Assembly: GCF_039822265.1 (NCBI RefSeq)
Contig: NZ_JBAJEX010000006.1
Location: 1 to 64,000 of the forward strand
Reading direction: 5' to 3'
DNA: 64,000 bases
Source: Thiobacter sp. AK1
GTDB taxonomy: Bacteria; Pseudomonadota; Gammaproteobacteria; Burkholderiales; Thiobacteraceae
Shown one piece after another: positions 17,942 to 27,340 of this stretch. The notes under the pieces are model-generated. The model searched no databases and was not told where the DNA came from. It worked only from the letters and a program-made list of their open reading frames with translations. Position numbers and translations under genes: made by a program. Position 1 is the stretch's first letter. Each line of letters starts with the position of its first letter.

Positions 17942-17970
17942 ATGGCGGCTTCCCGAAAGGAAGCCGCCAT
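17942..17970 (+). promoter_or_regulatory. Perfect hairpin covering the argJ ribosome binding site and start codon
   Basis: A 12-bp perfect inverted repeat (17942-17953 with 17959-17970, loop CGAAA) places the AGGAAG Shine-Dalgarno and the argJ ATG in its 3' arm. A -10-like TAAAAT overlaps the 5' arm at 17938-17943. If transcription starts further upstream the RNA could mask the initiation site; if it starts at this -10, the 5' arm would be incomplete. Confidence 0.45.
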
Positions 17971-19198
17971 GCCCGTCAATCTCACGCCCACCCCCCCCGA
18001 ACGATTGCGAGCCATCGCTGGTGCGCGCCTTGGAATCACCGCGGCCGGCATCAAGAAACCAGGGCGCCCCGATTTGACCGTCATCGCCCTCGACCCGGGC
18101 AGCCGTGTCGCCGGGGTATTCACTCAAAACCGCTTCTGTGCCGCGCCGGTGACCGTGTGTCGCGAGCGGCTGGCGCAGGGGCATGCCATTCGGGCCCTGG
18201 TCATCAACACCGGCAACGCCAATGCCGGTACCGGCAGCCAAGGGCTAGCGGATGCCCGCCGCGCCTGCGCGGAAGTCGCGCGCCTGCTAAAGTGTGACGA
18301 GCAAGCGGTTTTGCCATTCTCCACCGGCGTGATCCTCGAGCCCCTGCCCATGGACCGGCTGCTGGCGGGACTGCCGGCGGCCGTGGCGGATCTCGCGCCG
18401 GATCGGTGGGACAAAGCGGCGCAGGCCATCATGACTACTGACATCGTGCCCAAGGCGCGTTCCGCCACCGTGACCATCGACGGCCACACCATCACCCTCA
18501 CCGGCATGGCCAAGGGTTCCGGCATGATCCATCCCAACATGGCCACCATGCTGGGTTTCATCGCCACCGATGCAGCAATCGGCCAGGCCGCACTGGAGGC
18601 CCTCACGCGCTTTGCGGCGGATGAATCCTTCAACTGCATCACGGTGGATGGGGATACTTCCACCAACGATTCCTTCATCTGCATCGCCACCGGTCGCGCC
18701 GGCAATCCGGAGATCACGGACACGGCAAGCGCGGCCTTCGCCGCCCTGCGCGAGGCGGTCACGCAACTGGCGCGCTGGCTGGCCCAAGCCATCGTGCGCG
18801 ACGGCGAGGGCGCCACCAAGTTCATGACCATCCAGGTCAATGGCGGCAAGAGTCGCGCCGAATGTCGCCAGGTGGCCTATGCCATCGCCCGCTCGCCGCT
18901 GGTGAAGACGGCCTTTTTCGCGTCCGACCCCAATTTGGGGCGCATCCTCGCCGCCATCGGTTATGCCGGCATCGAAGACTTGGACGTGAACCGCCTGCGG
19001 CTTTATCTGGGCGACGTACTGGTGGCGGAACAGGGAGGACGCGCTGCGGGTTATCGCGAGGAACAGGGTGCGGCGGTGATGCAGGCGCCAGAGATCCTGG
19101 TGCGGGTGGAACTGGAACGGGGCGATGCTTGCGCCACCGTGTGGACCTGCGATTTCTCCTACGACTATGTGCGCATCAACGCGGAGTACCGCAGCTGA
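17969..19198 (+). CDS. argJ: Bifunctional ornithine acetyltransferase/N-acetylglutamate synthase ArgJ
   Basis: ArgJ recycles the acetyl group in arginine biosynthesis, moving it from N-acetylornithine to glutamate. The 409-residue precursor contains the autocleavage site in [16 protein letters not shown] (cut between Ala and Thr, around residue 190), the oxyanion segment TGNANAGTG and the C-terminal [13 protein letters not shown] (in part), all typical of the family. ATG 17969 is preceded by AGGAAG; an in-frame ATG nine codons upstream exists. It overlaps the DUF815 ATPase start by 1 bp. Confidence 0.96.
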   Translation: MPVNLTPTPPERLRAIAGARLGITAAGIKKPGRPDLTVIALDPGSRVAGVFTQNRFCAAPVTVCRERLAQGHAIRALVINTGNANAGTGSQGLADARRACAEVARLLKCDEQAVLPFSTGVILEPLPMDRLLAGLPAAVADLAPDRWDKAAQAIMTTDIVPKARSATVTIDGHTITLTGMAKGSGMIHPNMATMLGFIATDAAIGQAALEALTRFAADESFNCITVDGDTSTNDSFICIATGRAGNPEITDTASAAFAALREAVTQLARWLAQAIVRDGEGATKFMTIQVNGGKSRAECRQVAYAIARSPLVKTAFFASDPNLGRILAAIGYAGIEDLDVNRLRLYLGDVLVAEQGGRAAGYREEQGAAVMQAPEILVRVELERGDACATVWTCDFSYDYVRINAEYRS

Positions 19199-20061
19199 TG
19201 GAGGAATTGTCGCGTCTGATCGCCCGTGCCGAGAGCCTGCTTTATCGGCTGGAAGGCTTGCTGCCCGCCGCGCCGCGGGCACCGGCGTGGGATGCGGCCA
19301 TTGCCTTCCGCTGGCGCACGTCTGCCGCAGGGGGCTGGCTCGAAGCCGTGACCCATCCCCATCGCATTCGTCTGGCTGATCTCAAGGGCATCGACGAACA
19401 GAAAAAGATCATCGACCGCAACACCCGTCAGTTCGTGGAAGGCCGCCCTGCCAATAATGTGTTGCTGACGGGCGCGCGTGGCACCGGCAAGAGCTCGCTG
19501 GTCAAGGCGGTGCTACATCAATATGCCAAGCGCGGCTTGCGCCTGATCGAGATCGACAAGACCCATCTCGCCGATCTGCCGGACATCGTGGATCTGATTT
19601 ACGCTCGCCCCGAGCGTTTCATCCTTTTCTGCGATGATCTTGCCTTCGCCGCGGACGAGCCGGGCTACCAGACCCTCAAGGCCATCCTAGATGGCTCCAT
19701 CGCTTCCAGTAGTGACAACTTGCTGGTCTATGCCACTTCCAACAGGCGTCACCTGATGCCGGAATACCTGGAAGAGAACGCGCTCACGCGGCATGTGGGC
19801 GGCGAGGTGCATCCGGCCGAGGCAGTGGAGGAAAAGGTCTCCCTGTCCGAGCGCTTCGGCATCTGGCTGTCTTTCTATCCCTTCGATCAGGACGCCTACC
19901 TCGAGATCGTCGAACATTGGGTGAGGATGCTGGGTCGCCTGCCCGCAAACCGCGCCAGCCTGCACCGTGCGGCCCTCAACTGGGCCTTGGCGCGTGGCTC
20001 GCGCAGCGGCCGCGTGGCCTGGCAATTCGCGCGCGACTGGGTGGGGCGGCAAGCGGCGTGA
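19198..20061 (+). CDS. DUF815 family P-loop ATPase
   Basis: A 287-residue AAA-type ATPase of the DUF815 family. The P-loop GARGTGKSS is at residues 92-100, Walker B is FILFCDDLAF, and the sensor segment reads YATSNRRHLMPEYLEENA. The N-terminal ~60 residues are a helical lead and the C-terminus has AWQFARDWVGRQ. Function is not established; it recurs next to argJ in betaproteobacteria. The ATG shares its A with the TGA of argJ, and its own stop overlaps the GTG start of the next gene, so translation is coupled. Confidence 0.87.
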   Translation: MEELSRLIARAESLLYRLEGLLPAAPRAPAWDAAIAFRWRTSAAGGWLEAVTHPHRIRLADLKGIDEQKKIIDRNTRQFVEGRPANNVLLTGARGTGKSSLVKAVLHQYAKRGLRLIEIDKTHLADLPDIVDLIYARPERFILFCDDLAFAADEPGYQTLKAILDGSIASSSDNLLVYATSNRRHLMPEYLEENALTRHVGGEVHPAEAVEEKVSLSERFGIWLSFYPFDQDAYLEIVEHWVRMLGRLPANRASLHRAALNWALARGSRSGRVAWQFARDWVGRQAA

Positions 20062-20993
20062 ACTCGTCCATCGTACCCGTGGCGGCCGCCGTGCTGCTCG
20101 CGCCGGACGGCCGCTTTCTGTTGGCGCAGCGCCCGCCGGGGCGGGCCTATGCCGGCTGGTGGGAATTCCCCGGTGGCAAGATCGAGCCGGGGGAGCGTCC
20201 CGAGCAGGCGCTGGTGCGGGAGCTCGCCGAGGAACTGGGTATCTGCGTGCAACAGGCTTATCCTTGGCTCACCCGGGTCTTCACCTATGCCCATGCCACT
20301 GTGCGCCTGCACTTCTATCGCGTCACCGCCTGGGTAGGCGAGCCCACGCCGCGCGAGGGCCAAACACTTGCCTGGGCGCGGGCGGAAGATTGCGGGGTGG
20401 CACCGCTTTTGCCCGCCAACGGCCCCATCCTGCGCGCGCTTTCGCTGCCCGCGGTGATGGGTTTAAGTAACGTCGCGGAATTGGGCGTGGCCGATTTCCT
20501 CGTGCGCCTCGAGACGGCCTTGGCCTCGGGCTTGCGCCTCATCCAACTGCGGGAGAAAGACCTGACTCCGGCCCAGTTTGCGCTGCTGGCGCGTCAGGTG
20601 GTCGCGTCGGTACACCGCCACGGGGCACGGCTGATCATCAACGCCGATCCTGCCACCGCAGCGAAGCTCGAGGCCGATGGCGTGCATCTCAACAGCGCGC
20701 AGCTGATGGCGTTACGCCAACGACCGGATCTGCCCTGGTGTGGCGCTTCTTGCCACAGTCGCGAGGAACTGGATCACGCTGCCCGGCTGGGATTGGACTA
20801 CGTGGTGCTCGGGCCGGTGTTACCGACCTTGAGCCACCCGAATGCCACCACCCTCGGCTGGGAAGGCTTTGCCGAGCTCGTTCGCGACTATCCCCTGCCG
20901 GTCTATGCCATCGGCGGCATGCGTCCGGAGCACCTGGAACGCGCGTGGCAACACGGGGCGCATGGCATTGCCATGTTGCGGCGGGCATGGTAA
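20058..20993 (+). CDS. Nudix (MutT) hydrolase fused to a thiamine-phosphate synthase-like domain
   Basis: A 311-residue two-domain protein. The N-terminal 130 residues are a MutT-type Nudix hydrolase (GWWEFPGGKIEPGE, then RELAEELG), predicted to remove 8-oxo-dGTP from the nucleotide pool. The remainder is a ThiE/TenI-type barrel: LRLIQLREKDL, VHLNSAQL, GLDYVVLGPVLPT, YAIGGM. The catalytic Lys expected after the GP..PT loop of true ThiE is not evident (PTLSHPNATT), so synthase activity is doubtful. The GTG start at 20058 overlaps the preceding TGA. The fusion is common in beta- and gammaproteobacteria. Confidence 0.85.
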   Translation: MNSSIVPVAAAVLLAPDGRFLLAQRPPGRAYAGWWEFPGGKIEPGERPEQALVRELAEELGICVQQAYPWLTRVFTYAHATVRLHFYRVTAWVGEPTPREGQTLAWARAEDCGVAPLLPANGPILRALSLPAVMGLSNVAELGVADFLVRLETALASGLRLIQLREKDLTPAQFALLARQVVASVHRHGARLIINADPATAAKLEADGVHLNSAQLMALRQRPDLPWCGASCHSREELDHAARLGLDYVVLGPVLPTLSHPNATTLGWEGFAELVRDYPLPVYAIGGMRPEHLERAWQHGAHGIAMLRRAW

Positions 20994-21361
20994 AGGCGGC
21001 GCATCTCGGCGTGTTATTGTGGCTTGCGGCCTGCAGCGAGCCGCCGGCTCCCACTGTGGTCTGCGGCGAGCTGAATCAGGGCTGCCACGGGATGGGCGTG
21101 AGTATACGCACGGATGCTGCGCCTTCCGCCCTCAGCCCCTTTACCCTCACGGTGCAGGCGGCGGGCGCGCGCGAGGTGGTGGCCGAGTTCGTGATGGTGG
21201 GCATGGACATGGGATTGAACCGCTACCGCCTGCAGCCGACGGGAGCAGGACGCTTCAGCGCGCGCGTGACCCTGCCCGTGTGCGTGAGCGGGCGACGCGA
21301 CTGGGTGCTGTGGGTGAGCGTGGACGGCCGGCGTCAGGGCTTCGCCTTCCAGACTCGCTAG
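20987..21361 (+). CDS. Small lipoprotein of unknown function
   Basis: A 124-residue protein with a lipoprotein signal (LLWLAAC, Cys16) and a beta-rich mature part. A methionine-rich stretch (EFVMVGMDMGLNRYRL) and the pattern of strands resemble small YtkA/FixH-like periplasmic domains, some of which handle copper, but the match is weak. Two further cysteines (VVCGELNQGCHG) lie near the N-terminus. It overlaps the Nudix/ThiE gene by 7 bp. Function not recognised. Confidence 0.65.
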   Translation: MVKAAHLGVLLWLAACSEPPAPTVVCGELNQGCHGMGVSIRTDAAPSALSPFTLTVQAAGAREVVAEFVMVGMDMGLNRYRLQPTGAGRFSARVTLPVCVSGRRDWVLWVSVDGRRQGFAFQTR

Positions 21362-21424
21362 TTTCCGTGAAGCGCCGCGAAATGTGGCCTGGGGCGCCCT
21401 ATCGGGCGTGACAAAAGTCGCTTC

Positions 21425-21575
21425 TATTGAGCGTTACGTAAGTCGTTGACAGGCTGCGTAAGTCAAACGTCATTCCCGCGAAAGCGGGAATCCAGGGTAT
21501 TCCTCGCCATGTTCCTGGGTCCCCGCTTTCGCGGGGACGACACAAAGGTGTCACCTACTTACCTAATGCTCAATA
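21425..21575 (+). mobile_element. MITE copy 1 (151 bp, TA-flanked terminal inverted repeats)
   Basis: The element starts TATTGAGCGTTACGTAAGT and ends in the near inverse (17 of 19 match). A second copy of identical length lies inverted at 58572-58722, about 95% identical by eye (7 differences). Inside are two palindromes around CCCGCGAAAGCGGG and CCCCGCTTTCGCGGGG. The TA at each end suggests a TA target duplication as made by IS630/Tc1-type transposases. No reading frame is carried. Confidence 0.8.
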
Positions 21576-21791
21576 GGCTGCCTGCAGGGTGTCAGTTCCC
21601 ACACAGGCGCCAATGACGGCCTTCCGTCTTCATGGCCCCGTCGCTTACTGGATTTTGAGTTGCGTTGGGCGCCGGCAGTGACCAATGGCATAAGCACCTC
21701 ACCGGGAAGACCCGCGGGAGCGATTTGGGGCAGCGGCTTTGGCTGCGATTGCCCGCGTAATCGTCACCGGGGTGAGCCATGGCCATGATCG
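21576..21791. other. Intergenic stretch between MITE and yacG
   Basis: About 215 bp follow the MITE before the yacG stop. No gene, RNA or repeat was recognised. Confidence 0.4.
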
Positions 21792-21986
21792 TTAGTCTTC
21801 GTCGCCGCGGTAGGGCTGGGCCGGCGGTTCTGGGAGACTTGGGCCTGGGATGCGGTAGCTTTCGTTGGCCCACTGTCCCAGATCGATGAGCTTGCAGCGC
21901 TCGCTGCAGAAGGGCCGGAAGGGGTTGCGGGGGTCGAAGGGTGAGGGTTTGCCACAAACCGGGCAGGGGACCAGGCGCAGTGTCAT
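21792..21986 (-). CDS. yacG: DNA gyrase inhibitor YacG
   Basis: A 64-residue zinc protein that binds and inhibits DNA gyrase in E. coli. The four zinc ligands are visible as CPVCGK and [17 protein letters not shown], followed by an acidic, proline-rich tail. The ATG overlaps the zapD stop (ATGA), although a GTG one codon earlier is possible. Position after zapD is the standard beta- and gammaproteobacterial order. Confidence 0.93.
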   Translation of the reverse strand: MTLRLVPCPVCGKPSPFDPRNPFRPFCSERCKLIDLGQWANESYRIPGPSLPEPPAQPYRGDED

Positions 21987-22738
21987 CACAGGGAACAGAG
22001 GGTGAGCTCGAAGGGCACGTCCACATCGCAGGCCTTGGGGCGCTCGGTGCCGCCGAGGGCGGTGAATCGGATGTTGATGGCGTACTTGTTGGCGCTGATC
22101 TCCGGGAAGCAGGGTAGATCGGCGAGCAGGGTCACGCGCAGCATTTGTGCCACGCGGCCCGAGAGCATCTGCTGATAGGCCCCCTGCACAGCAGTCTTCT
22201 GCACCGGCTCGCCGCTATCGCGCAGGATCTGCAGCACGATGTCGATGGCGTTACGCAGGGGGGCGAAGGGGGCAAGCCAGCCGTAGAGGTCGCTGCGCCG
22301 CACCTTGGCATCCAGATTCAGCCAGTAGTGGTAGGAGGGCAGATCGAATTCGCAAACGCCGCCGGGAATGCAGGCGCGCTGCTTGATGCTCATCACCCAT
22401 TCGTTGTCGCGCAGATGTTGCCCAAGCTTGCCCGGTAGGGCCTGCAGCTCGGAGACGGTACGCGTCATCTTGCGCAGCACTTCGTCGAGCGTGTCCTGCT
22501 TGACACCCGGATTGTTGCGGAGGGGCTCGAGGGTGGCCTTCTGGCGTTCCAGTTCCTGGATGAGATCGGACTTGAGATCGCCCCGTGCCACTTCCAGGGT
22601 CTCGAACAGGGCCAGCATGGCGGCGTGATGGTCCAGGGCCTCGTCCCGAGCGGCAAAATGCTCGAAGCGGGCGAACAAATCCTCAAGCCGCATCAGGGTC
22701 CGGATGCGTTCGTTCAGAGGATATTCGTAGACGATCAC
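21986..22738 (-). CDS. zapD: Cell division protein ZapD
   Basis: ZapD crosslinks FtsZ filaments at the division ring. The 250-residue protein opens with [20 protein letters not shown], the family's signature, and has a mostly helical body ending in a beta domain. GTG 22738 is chosen as the start because homologues begin at this point; no strong Shine-Dalgarno is visible. It follows coaE after 65 bp and overlaps yacG. Confidence 0.93.
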   Translation of the reverse strand: MIVYEYPLNERIRTLMRLEDLFARFEHFAARDEALDHHAAMLALFETLEVARGDLKSDLIQELERQKATLEPLRNNPGVKQDTLDEVLRKMTRTVSELQALPGKLGQHLRDNEWVMSIKQRACIPGGVCEFDLPSYHYWLNLDAKVRRSDLYGWLAPFAPLRNAIDIVLQILRDSGEPVQKTAVQGAYQQMLSGRVAQMLRVTLLADLPCFPEISANKYAINIRFTALGGTERPKACDVDVPFELTLCSL

Positions 22739-22803
22739 GACAAGGCCCGGCCGGAAAGGGGGTATTCTGGAACAGAAGCTCCGAAAATACAAACCGGGCC
22801 GGT

Positions 22804-23409
22804 TCAGCCGCTGGCGGCCAGGGCACGGTAGCGGGCATCAAGCGCCCGTACCGATTCTTCAAGGTGGGCAAAATCACCCTCGTTCACGAGCACGTCGTCG
22901 GCGGCCGCCAAGCGCGCTTCGCGGCTGGCCTGGGCCGCCATGATGGCCATCACCTCCTCGCGGGACAAACCGCTGCGCGCCATGGTACGGCGCACTTGTT
23001 CCGCTTCGCTACAATCCACCACCAGGACTCGCTGCACCCGCTCACGCCAGCCGCTTGCTTCCACCAACAGGGGCACCACCAGGACCACGTAGGGCCCTTT
23101 TGCCGCGGCCAAGGCCCGCTCCACTTCCTGGCGGATCAGGGGATGGAGGATCGCCTCTAGCTGCGCACGTGCCGCGGGGTCGGCAAACACCAGGCGGCGC
23201 AGTGCGGCGCGGTCGAGTTGCCCGCTGGCATCCCTCACTGCGGGGCCAAAGGTAGCGACGATGGTGTCATGGCCGGGGGTGCCGGGACGAGTGAGGGCAT
23301 GGGCGATCTCGTCCGTGTCGATGATGGTGGCACCTAGCCGACGAAAATATTCCGCCACCGTGCTCTTGCCACTGCCGATGCCGCCGGTCAGGCCAATGAC
23401 GAAGGCCAT
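22804..23409 (-). CDS. coaE: Dephospho-CoA kinase CoaE
   Basis: CoaE phosphorylates dephospho-CoA, the last step of coenzyme A synthesis. The 201-residue protein has the P-loop GLTGGIGSGKST (residues 6-17), the DTDEIAH acceptor-site motif and the lid region with RVLVVDCSEAEQVRR. The start overlaps the pilD stop by ATGA, the usual arrangement in betaproteobacteria with a pilBCD cluster. Confidence 0.95.
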   Translation of the reverse strand: MAFVIGLTGGIGSGKSTVAEYFRRLGATIIDTDEIAHALTRPGTPGHDTIVATFGPAVRDASGQLDRAALRRLVFADPAARAQLEAILHPLIRQEVERALAAAKGPYVVLVVPLLVEASGWRERVQRVLVVDCSEAEQVRRTMARSGLSREEVMAIMAAQASREARLAAADDVLVNEGDFAHLEESVRALDARYRALAASG

Positions 23410-24269
23410 CAGATCTGGCCGAGGTAGAGGTGAACGGCAGACTTGCCCCAGAACAGGGCCACCAGCCCGCCCGCCGCAAGGTAGGGACCAAAGGGAATGG
23501 GCACGCGGCGGTCATGGCGGGCAAACACGATGAGGGCGATGCCTACCGCCGCCCCCACCAGCGAGGCGAGCAATACGATGGCGGGCAGCATCTGCCAGCC
23601 GAGCCAAGCACCCAGGGCCGCCAGTAGCTTGAAATCCCCATAGCCCATGCCTTCCTTGCCCGTCACCAGCTTGAACAGCCAGTAGATGGACCAGAGGGAC
23701 AGGTAGCCCGCTATTGCGCCGATCACGCTGGAGGAAAGATCGGTGAACACCCCGAACAGGTTGATTAGCAGGCCCACCCAGAGCAGCGGCAGGGTGAGAT
23801 CGTCCGGCAGGAGCTGGGTGTCGAGATCGATGAAGGTGAGGGCAATCAGGGCCCAGACCAGCAGCAGGGCGGCCGCCGCCTGGCCGCTAAGGCCGAAATG
23901 CCAGGCGGTGTAGGCACTGATGAAAGCGGTGAGGGCCTCTACCAGGGGATAGCGTAGGCCGATGGGCGTAGCGCAGGCGCGGCAGCGGCCGCGTAACCAG
24001 AGATAGCTCAGCAGGGGGATGTTTTCCAACACGCCGAGGCGATGCCCGCAATGGGGGCAGGTGGACGGGGGCAGGAGCAGATCGTAGCGTTCGCCTTCGT
24101 TGAGCGTGCGCCCTTCCAATTCGGCGCATTGGCGGCGCCATGCCCGCTCCATCATGCGCGGCAGGCGATGGATCACCACGTTGAGAAAGCTGCCCACCGC
24201 CAGTCCCAGCACGCCGCAGGTGGCGGCGAAGGCCCAAGGTGTATGGCTGTAGAACTCAGCCAGACTCAT
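23409..24269 (-). CDS. pilD: Type IV prepilin peptidase PilD
   Basis: PilD cleaves the leader of type IV prepilins and N-methylates the new N-terminus in the inner membrane. The 286-residue protein has a cytoplasmic zinc-binding tetracysteine (CPHCGHRLG then CRACATP), and both catalytic aspartate segments, FIDLDTQLLPDD and KEGMGYGDFK. About seven hydrophobic helices are present. ATG 24269 is preferred over a weakly supported extension. It follows pilC with a 60-bp gap. Confidence 0.95.
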   Translation of the reverse strand: MSLAEFYSHTPWAFAATCGVLGLAVGSFLNVVIHRLPRMMERAWRRQCAELEGRTLNEGERYDLLLPPSTCPHCGHRLGVLENIPLLSYLWLRGRCRACATPIGLRYPLVEALTAFISAYTAWHFGLSGQAAAALLLVWALIALTFIDLDTQLLPDDLTLPLLWVGLLINLFGVFTDLSSSVIGAIAGYLSLWSIYWLFKLVTGKEGMGYGDFKLLAALGAWLGWQMLPAIVLLASLVGAAVGIALIVFARHDRRVPIPFGPYLAAGGLVALFWGKSAVHLYLGQI

Positions 24270-24329
24270 GCGCCGCCCTTGGCGCGCGGCGCGCACGGAA
24301 GCCGTGGATGCACCGGTGACCCGCCAGAG

Positions 24330-25550
24330 TTAGACCGCCTGACCCATCTTGAAGATGGGCAGATACATGGCGATCACCATGCCGCCGATGAGCACGCCCA
24401 GCACCACCATGATGACGGGTTCCATCAGGCTCGAAAGGGCCTCCACCGCCTCGTCCACCTCGCGCTCGTAGTAGTCGGCCACCTTGCCCAGCATGGAATC
24501 GAGAGAGCCGGATTCCTCGCCGATTTGGGTCATCTGGATCACCATGTTGGGGAACAGCTCGCTGTTTTGCATGGCCACGGCCAGGCTGGTACCGGTGGCC
24601 ACCTCGCTTTGGATGCGCTTGGTGCCGAGGTAGAAGACGCGGTTGCCGGCCGCGCCGGCCACGGATTCCAGGGCATCCACCAGGGGCACGCCTGCGGCGA
24701 ACATGGTGGACAAGGTGCGCGCCCAGCGGGCGATGGCGGCCTTCTCGATCAGAGGGCCGAAGATGGGGAGCTTGAGGAATAGCCGGTCCATGAAGTCCTG
24801 CATCTTCGTGGAGCGTTTCCAGGCATAAAAGAAGGCCCAGACGCCGCCGAAGATGCCGCCGAAGATGGCCCACCAGTAGTTCACGAAGAAGTCGGAAATG
24901 GCGATTACGACCAGTGTCGGGGCGGGCAGATCGGCGCCGAAGCTCTGGAACAGATCCTTGAAGGCGGGAATCACGTAGATCATGATCACCGCGGTGATGA
25001 TGAAGGCCACCACGATCACCGCGACGGGATAGAACAGGGCGGATTTGATCTTGCCCTTGATGGCCAGCATTTTTTCTTTGTAGGTGGCCAGCCGGTCGAG
25101 GATCGCGTCCAGGATACCCGCCTGCTCCGCGGCGTTGATCAGATTGCAGTAGAGCTGGTCGAAGTAGAGGGGGTGCTTGGCGAAGGCCTGCGCCAGACTG
25201 GAGCCGGCGGCGATGTCATTGCGGATGTCGCCGAGCAGCTTTTGTACCGCCGGGTTGGCATGCCCCCTGGCCACGATGTCGAAGGCTTGCAGCAGCGGCA
25301 CGCCGGATTTCATCATGGTGGCAAGCTGCCGCGTGAACATGGTGATGTCTTTTTCCGTGATCTTGCGGCTGCGGCCGAAGGTGGATTGTTTCTTCACCTT
25401 GGTGGGGTTGATGCCTTGACGGCGCAGCTGGGCACTCACGAACTGGGGCCCGGGTGCGCGCATGTCACCCTTGAGCTTCTTGCCTTTCTTGTCCACCCCT
25501 TCCCAGACGTAGGTGAATTCTTTGACTGCGGCCTTGCGTGCGACGGCCAT
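24330..25550 (-). CDS. pilC: Type IV pilus inner-membrane platform protein PilC
   Basis: PilC is the GspF-type platform around which the pilus assembles. The 406-residue protein contains two copies of the GspF domain: the first with FTRQLATMMKSGVPLLQAFD and the second with WARTLSTMFAAGVPLVDALE. Three transmembrane segments are visible. An N-terminal region FTYVWEGVDKKGKKLKG is typical of PilC. It starts 11 bp after pilB. Confidence 0.95.
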   Translation of the reverse strand: MAVARKAAVKEFTYVWEGVDKKGKKLKGDMRAPGPQFVSAQLRRQGINPTKVKKQSTFGRSRKITEKDITMFTRQLATMMKSGVPLLQAFDIVARGHANPAVQKLLGDIRNDIAAGSSLAQAFAKHPLYFDQLYCNLINAAEQAGILDAILDRLATYKEKMLAIKGKIKSALFYPVAVIVVAFIITAVIMIYVIPAFKDLFQSFGADLPAPTLVVIAISDFFVNYWWAIFGGIFGGVWAFFYAWKRSTKMQDFMDRLFLKLPIFGPLIEKAAIARWARTLSTMFAAGVPLVDALESVAGAAGNRVFYLGTKRIQSEVATGTSLAVAMQNSELFPNMVIQMTQIGEESGSLDSMLGKVADYYEREVDEAVEALSSLMEPVIMVVLGVLIGGMVIAMYLPIFKMGQAV

Positions 25551-25561
25551 GATTCACACCC

Positions 25562-27283
25562 CTATTCGTTGGTGACGGCTTCCACTTCCTCGAGGGAAGT
25601 AATGCCCGCCTTGACCTTGAGCAGACCGGATTGGCGCAGATCCTTGACACCCTCGCGCCGGGCCTGGTCGGCGATGTCGTGAGAAGTTCCGTTCTTCATG
25701 ATGATGCGGCTGATTTCCTCGGAGATGGGCATGACCTGATAGATGCCCACCCGGCCTTTGTAGCCGGTGCCCTTGCAGTGTTCGCAACCCACGTGGCGAT
25801 AGGGCTGCCAACTGCCGTCCAGGTCTTCCTCCTTGAAGCCTGCGCGTAGCAATGCCTCGGGTGGGATATCGGCTGGCTGTTTGCAGTGGGGGCAAAGCCG
25901 GCGCGCGAGACGCTGGGCGGTGATCAGGATCACCGAGGAGGCGATGTTAAACGGTGCCACGCCCATGTTCGCCAGCCGGGTGAGGGTGGTGGGGGCGTCG
26001 TTGGTGTGCAGTGTCGAGAGCACCATGTGGCCCGTCTGCGCCGCCTTGATGGCGATGTCCGCGGTTTCCAAGTCGCGAATCTCACCCACCATGATCACAT
26101 CCGGGTCCTGGCGTAGGAAGGCGCGCAGAGCCGCAGCGAAAGTCAGCCCTGCTTTCTCGTTGACGTTCACCTGGTTGATGCCGGGCAGATTGATCTCCGC
26201 CGGATCCTCCGCAGTGGAGATGTTCACCCCAGGCTGGTTCAGGATGTTGAGGCAGGTGTAGAGGGACACGGTCTTGCCGCTACCGGTGGGGCCGGTCACC
26301 AGCACCATACCATAGGGTCGCTGGATGGCGGCGAGCAGCGCATCCCGTTGCTCCGGCTCGTAGCCCAGGGCATCGATGCCGAGGGTAGCGCTGGTGGGAT
26401 CCAGGATCCGCATCACGATTTTTTCGCCGTAGAGCGTGGGCAGGGTGCTCACCCGGAAATCGATGGCCCGGTTCTTGGACAGCACCAGCTTCATGCGGCC
26501 GTCCTGGGGGACGCGTTTTTCGGAAATGTCCAGCTTGGAGATCACCTTGATCCGGGAGGCAATCTTGTCCTTGATGGCCAGCGGCGGCCGCGTCACTTCG
26601 TAGAGCACACCGTCGAGGCGGTAACGAATGCGATAGAACTTCTCGAAGGGCTCGAAGTGGATGTCGGATACACCGGAATTGATGGCATCCAGCAAGATCT
26701 TCTGGATGAATTTCACGACTGGTGCGTCGTCGATGTCGGTGCTCGCCTCGTCCTTGGTTTCTGCGGGTGTGCCGGCTTCTTCAAGCAGGCTCGCGTCCAC
26801 GTCTTCACCCACCAGCTCATTGAGCTCCTCCATCGTGCTGCCCGTGACCTTGTCCAGCAGCCGCGCGAGCTTGTCGTCCTCCACCACAACGGGATCGACG
26901 ATCATGCCGGTCTGGAACTTGATGTCGTCCAGGGCCTGCAGGTTGGTGGGGTCGGACATGGCCACGAAGATGCGGGTGCCCCGCTTGTATAGCCCCAGGG
27001 CGCGCCGCTCTTGCATCAGTTTGGCAGGCAAAAGGTCGCGCGGCACATGGTCCACGTCCAGGGCGTCCAGGTCGAGCAGGGGGTAGCCGAAGGTCTGGGA
27101 GGCGAATTCCGCCACATCCGCGGCCGTGAGCTTGCGGGTCTTAACCAGCGCGCTGACGAAGGGCTCGCCAGAAGCATTGGCCTGAGCCTGGATCGCTTCG
27201 GCATCGGCCTCGTTGAGCCGCCCGTGCTGAACCAGGGTGCGGGCGAGGCCCGACAGGGCGGTAGAGAGGGATGCAGCAGCCAT
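25562..27283 (-). CDS. pilB: Type IV pilus extension ATPase PilB
   Basis: PilB powers pilus extension. The 573-residue protein has an N-terminal GspE-II domain, then the secretion ATPase core with Walker A GPTGSGKTVSLY, the Asp box, Walker B region DPDVIMVGEIRDLETADIA and a zinc tetracysteine (RLCPHCKQ followed by GCEHCKGTG). Length and order are canonical. Upstream is a 57-bp gap to the CorC-like gene. No pilA is in the window. Confidence 0.96.
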   Translation of the reverse strand: MAAASLSTALSGLARTLVQHGRLNEADAEAIQAQANASGEPFVSALVKTRKLTAADVAEFASQTFGYPLLDLDALDVDHVPRDLLPAKLMQERRALGLYKRGTRIFVAMSDPTNLQALDDIKFQTGMIVDPVVVEDDKLARLLDKVTGSTMEELNELVGEDVDASLLEEAGTPAETKDEASTDIDDAPVVKFIQKILLDAINSGVSDIHFEPFEKFYRIRYRLDGVLYEVTRPPLAIKDKIASRIKVISKLDISEKRVPQDGRMKLVLSKNRAIDFRVSTLPTLYGEKIVMRILDPTSATLGIDALGYEPEQRDALLAAIQRPYGMVLVTGPTGSGKTVSLYTCLNILNQPGVNISTAEDPAEINLPGINQVNVNEKAGLTFAAALRAFLRQDPDVIMVGEIRDLETADIAIKAAQTGHMVLSTLHTNDAPTTLTRLANMGVAPFNIASSVILITAQRLARRLCPHCKQPADIPPEALLRAGFKEEDLDGSWQPYRHVGCEHCKGTGYKGRVGIYQVMPISEEISRIIMKNGTSHDIADQARREGVKDLRQSGLLKVKAGITSLEEVEAVTNE

Positions 27284-27340
27284 GACGTGTCGGTACCGTC
27301 CTTAAGACAACTTCATAAAGTCGTTAAATACTGCCCACGA

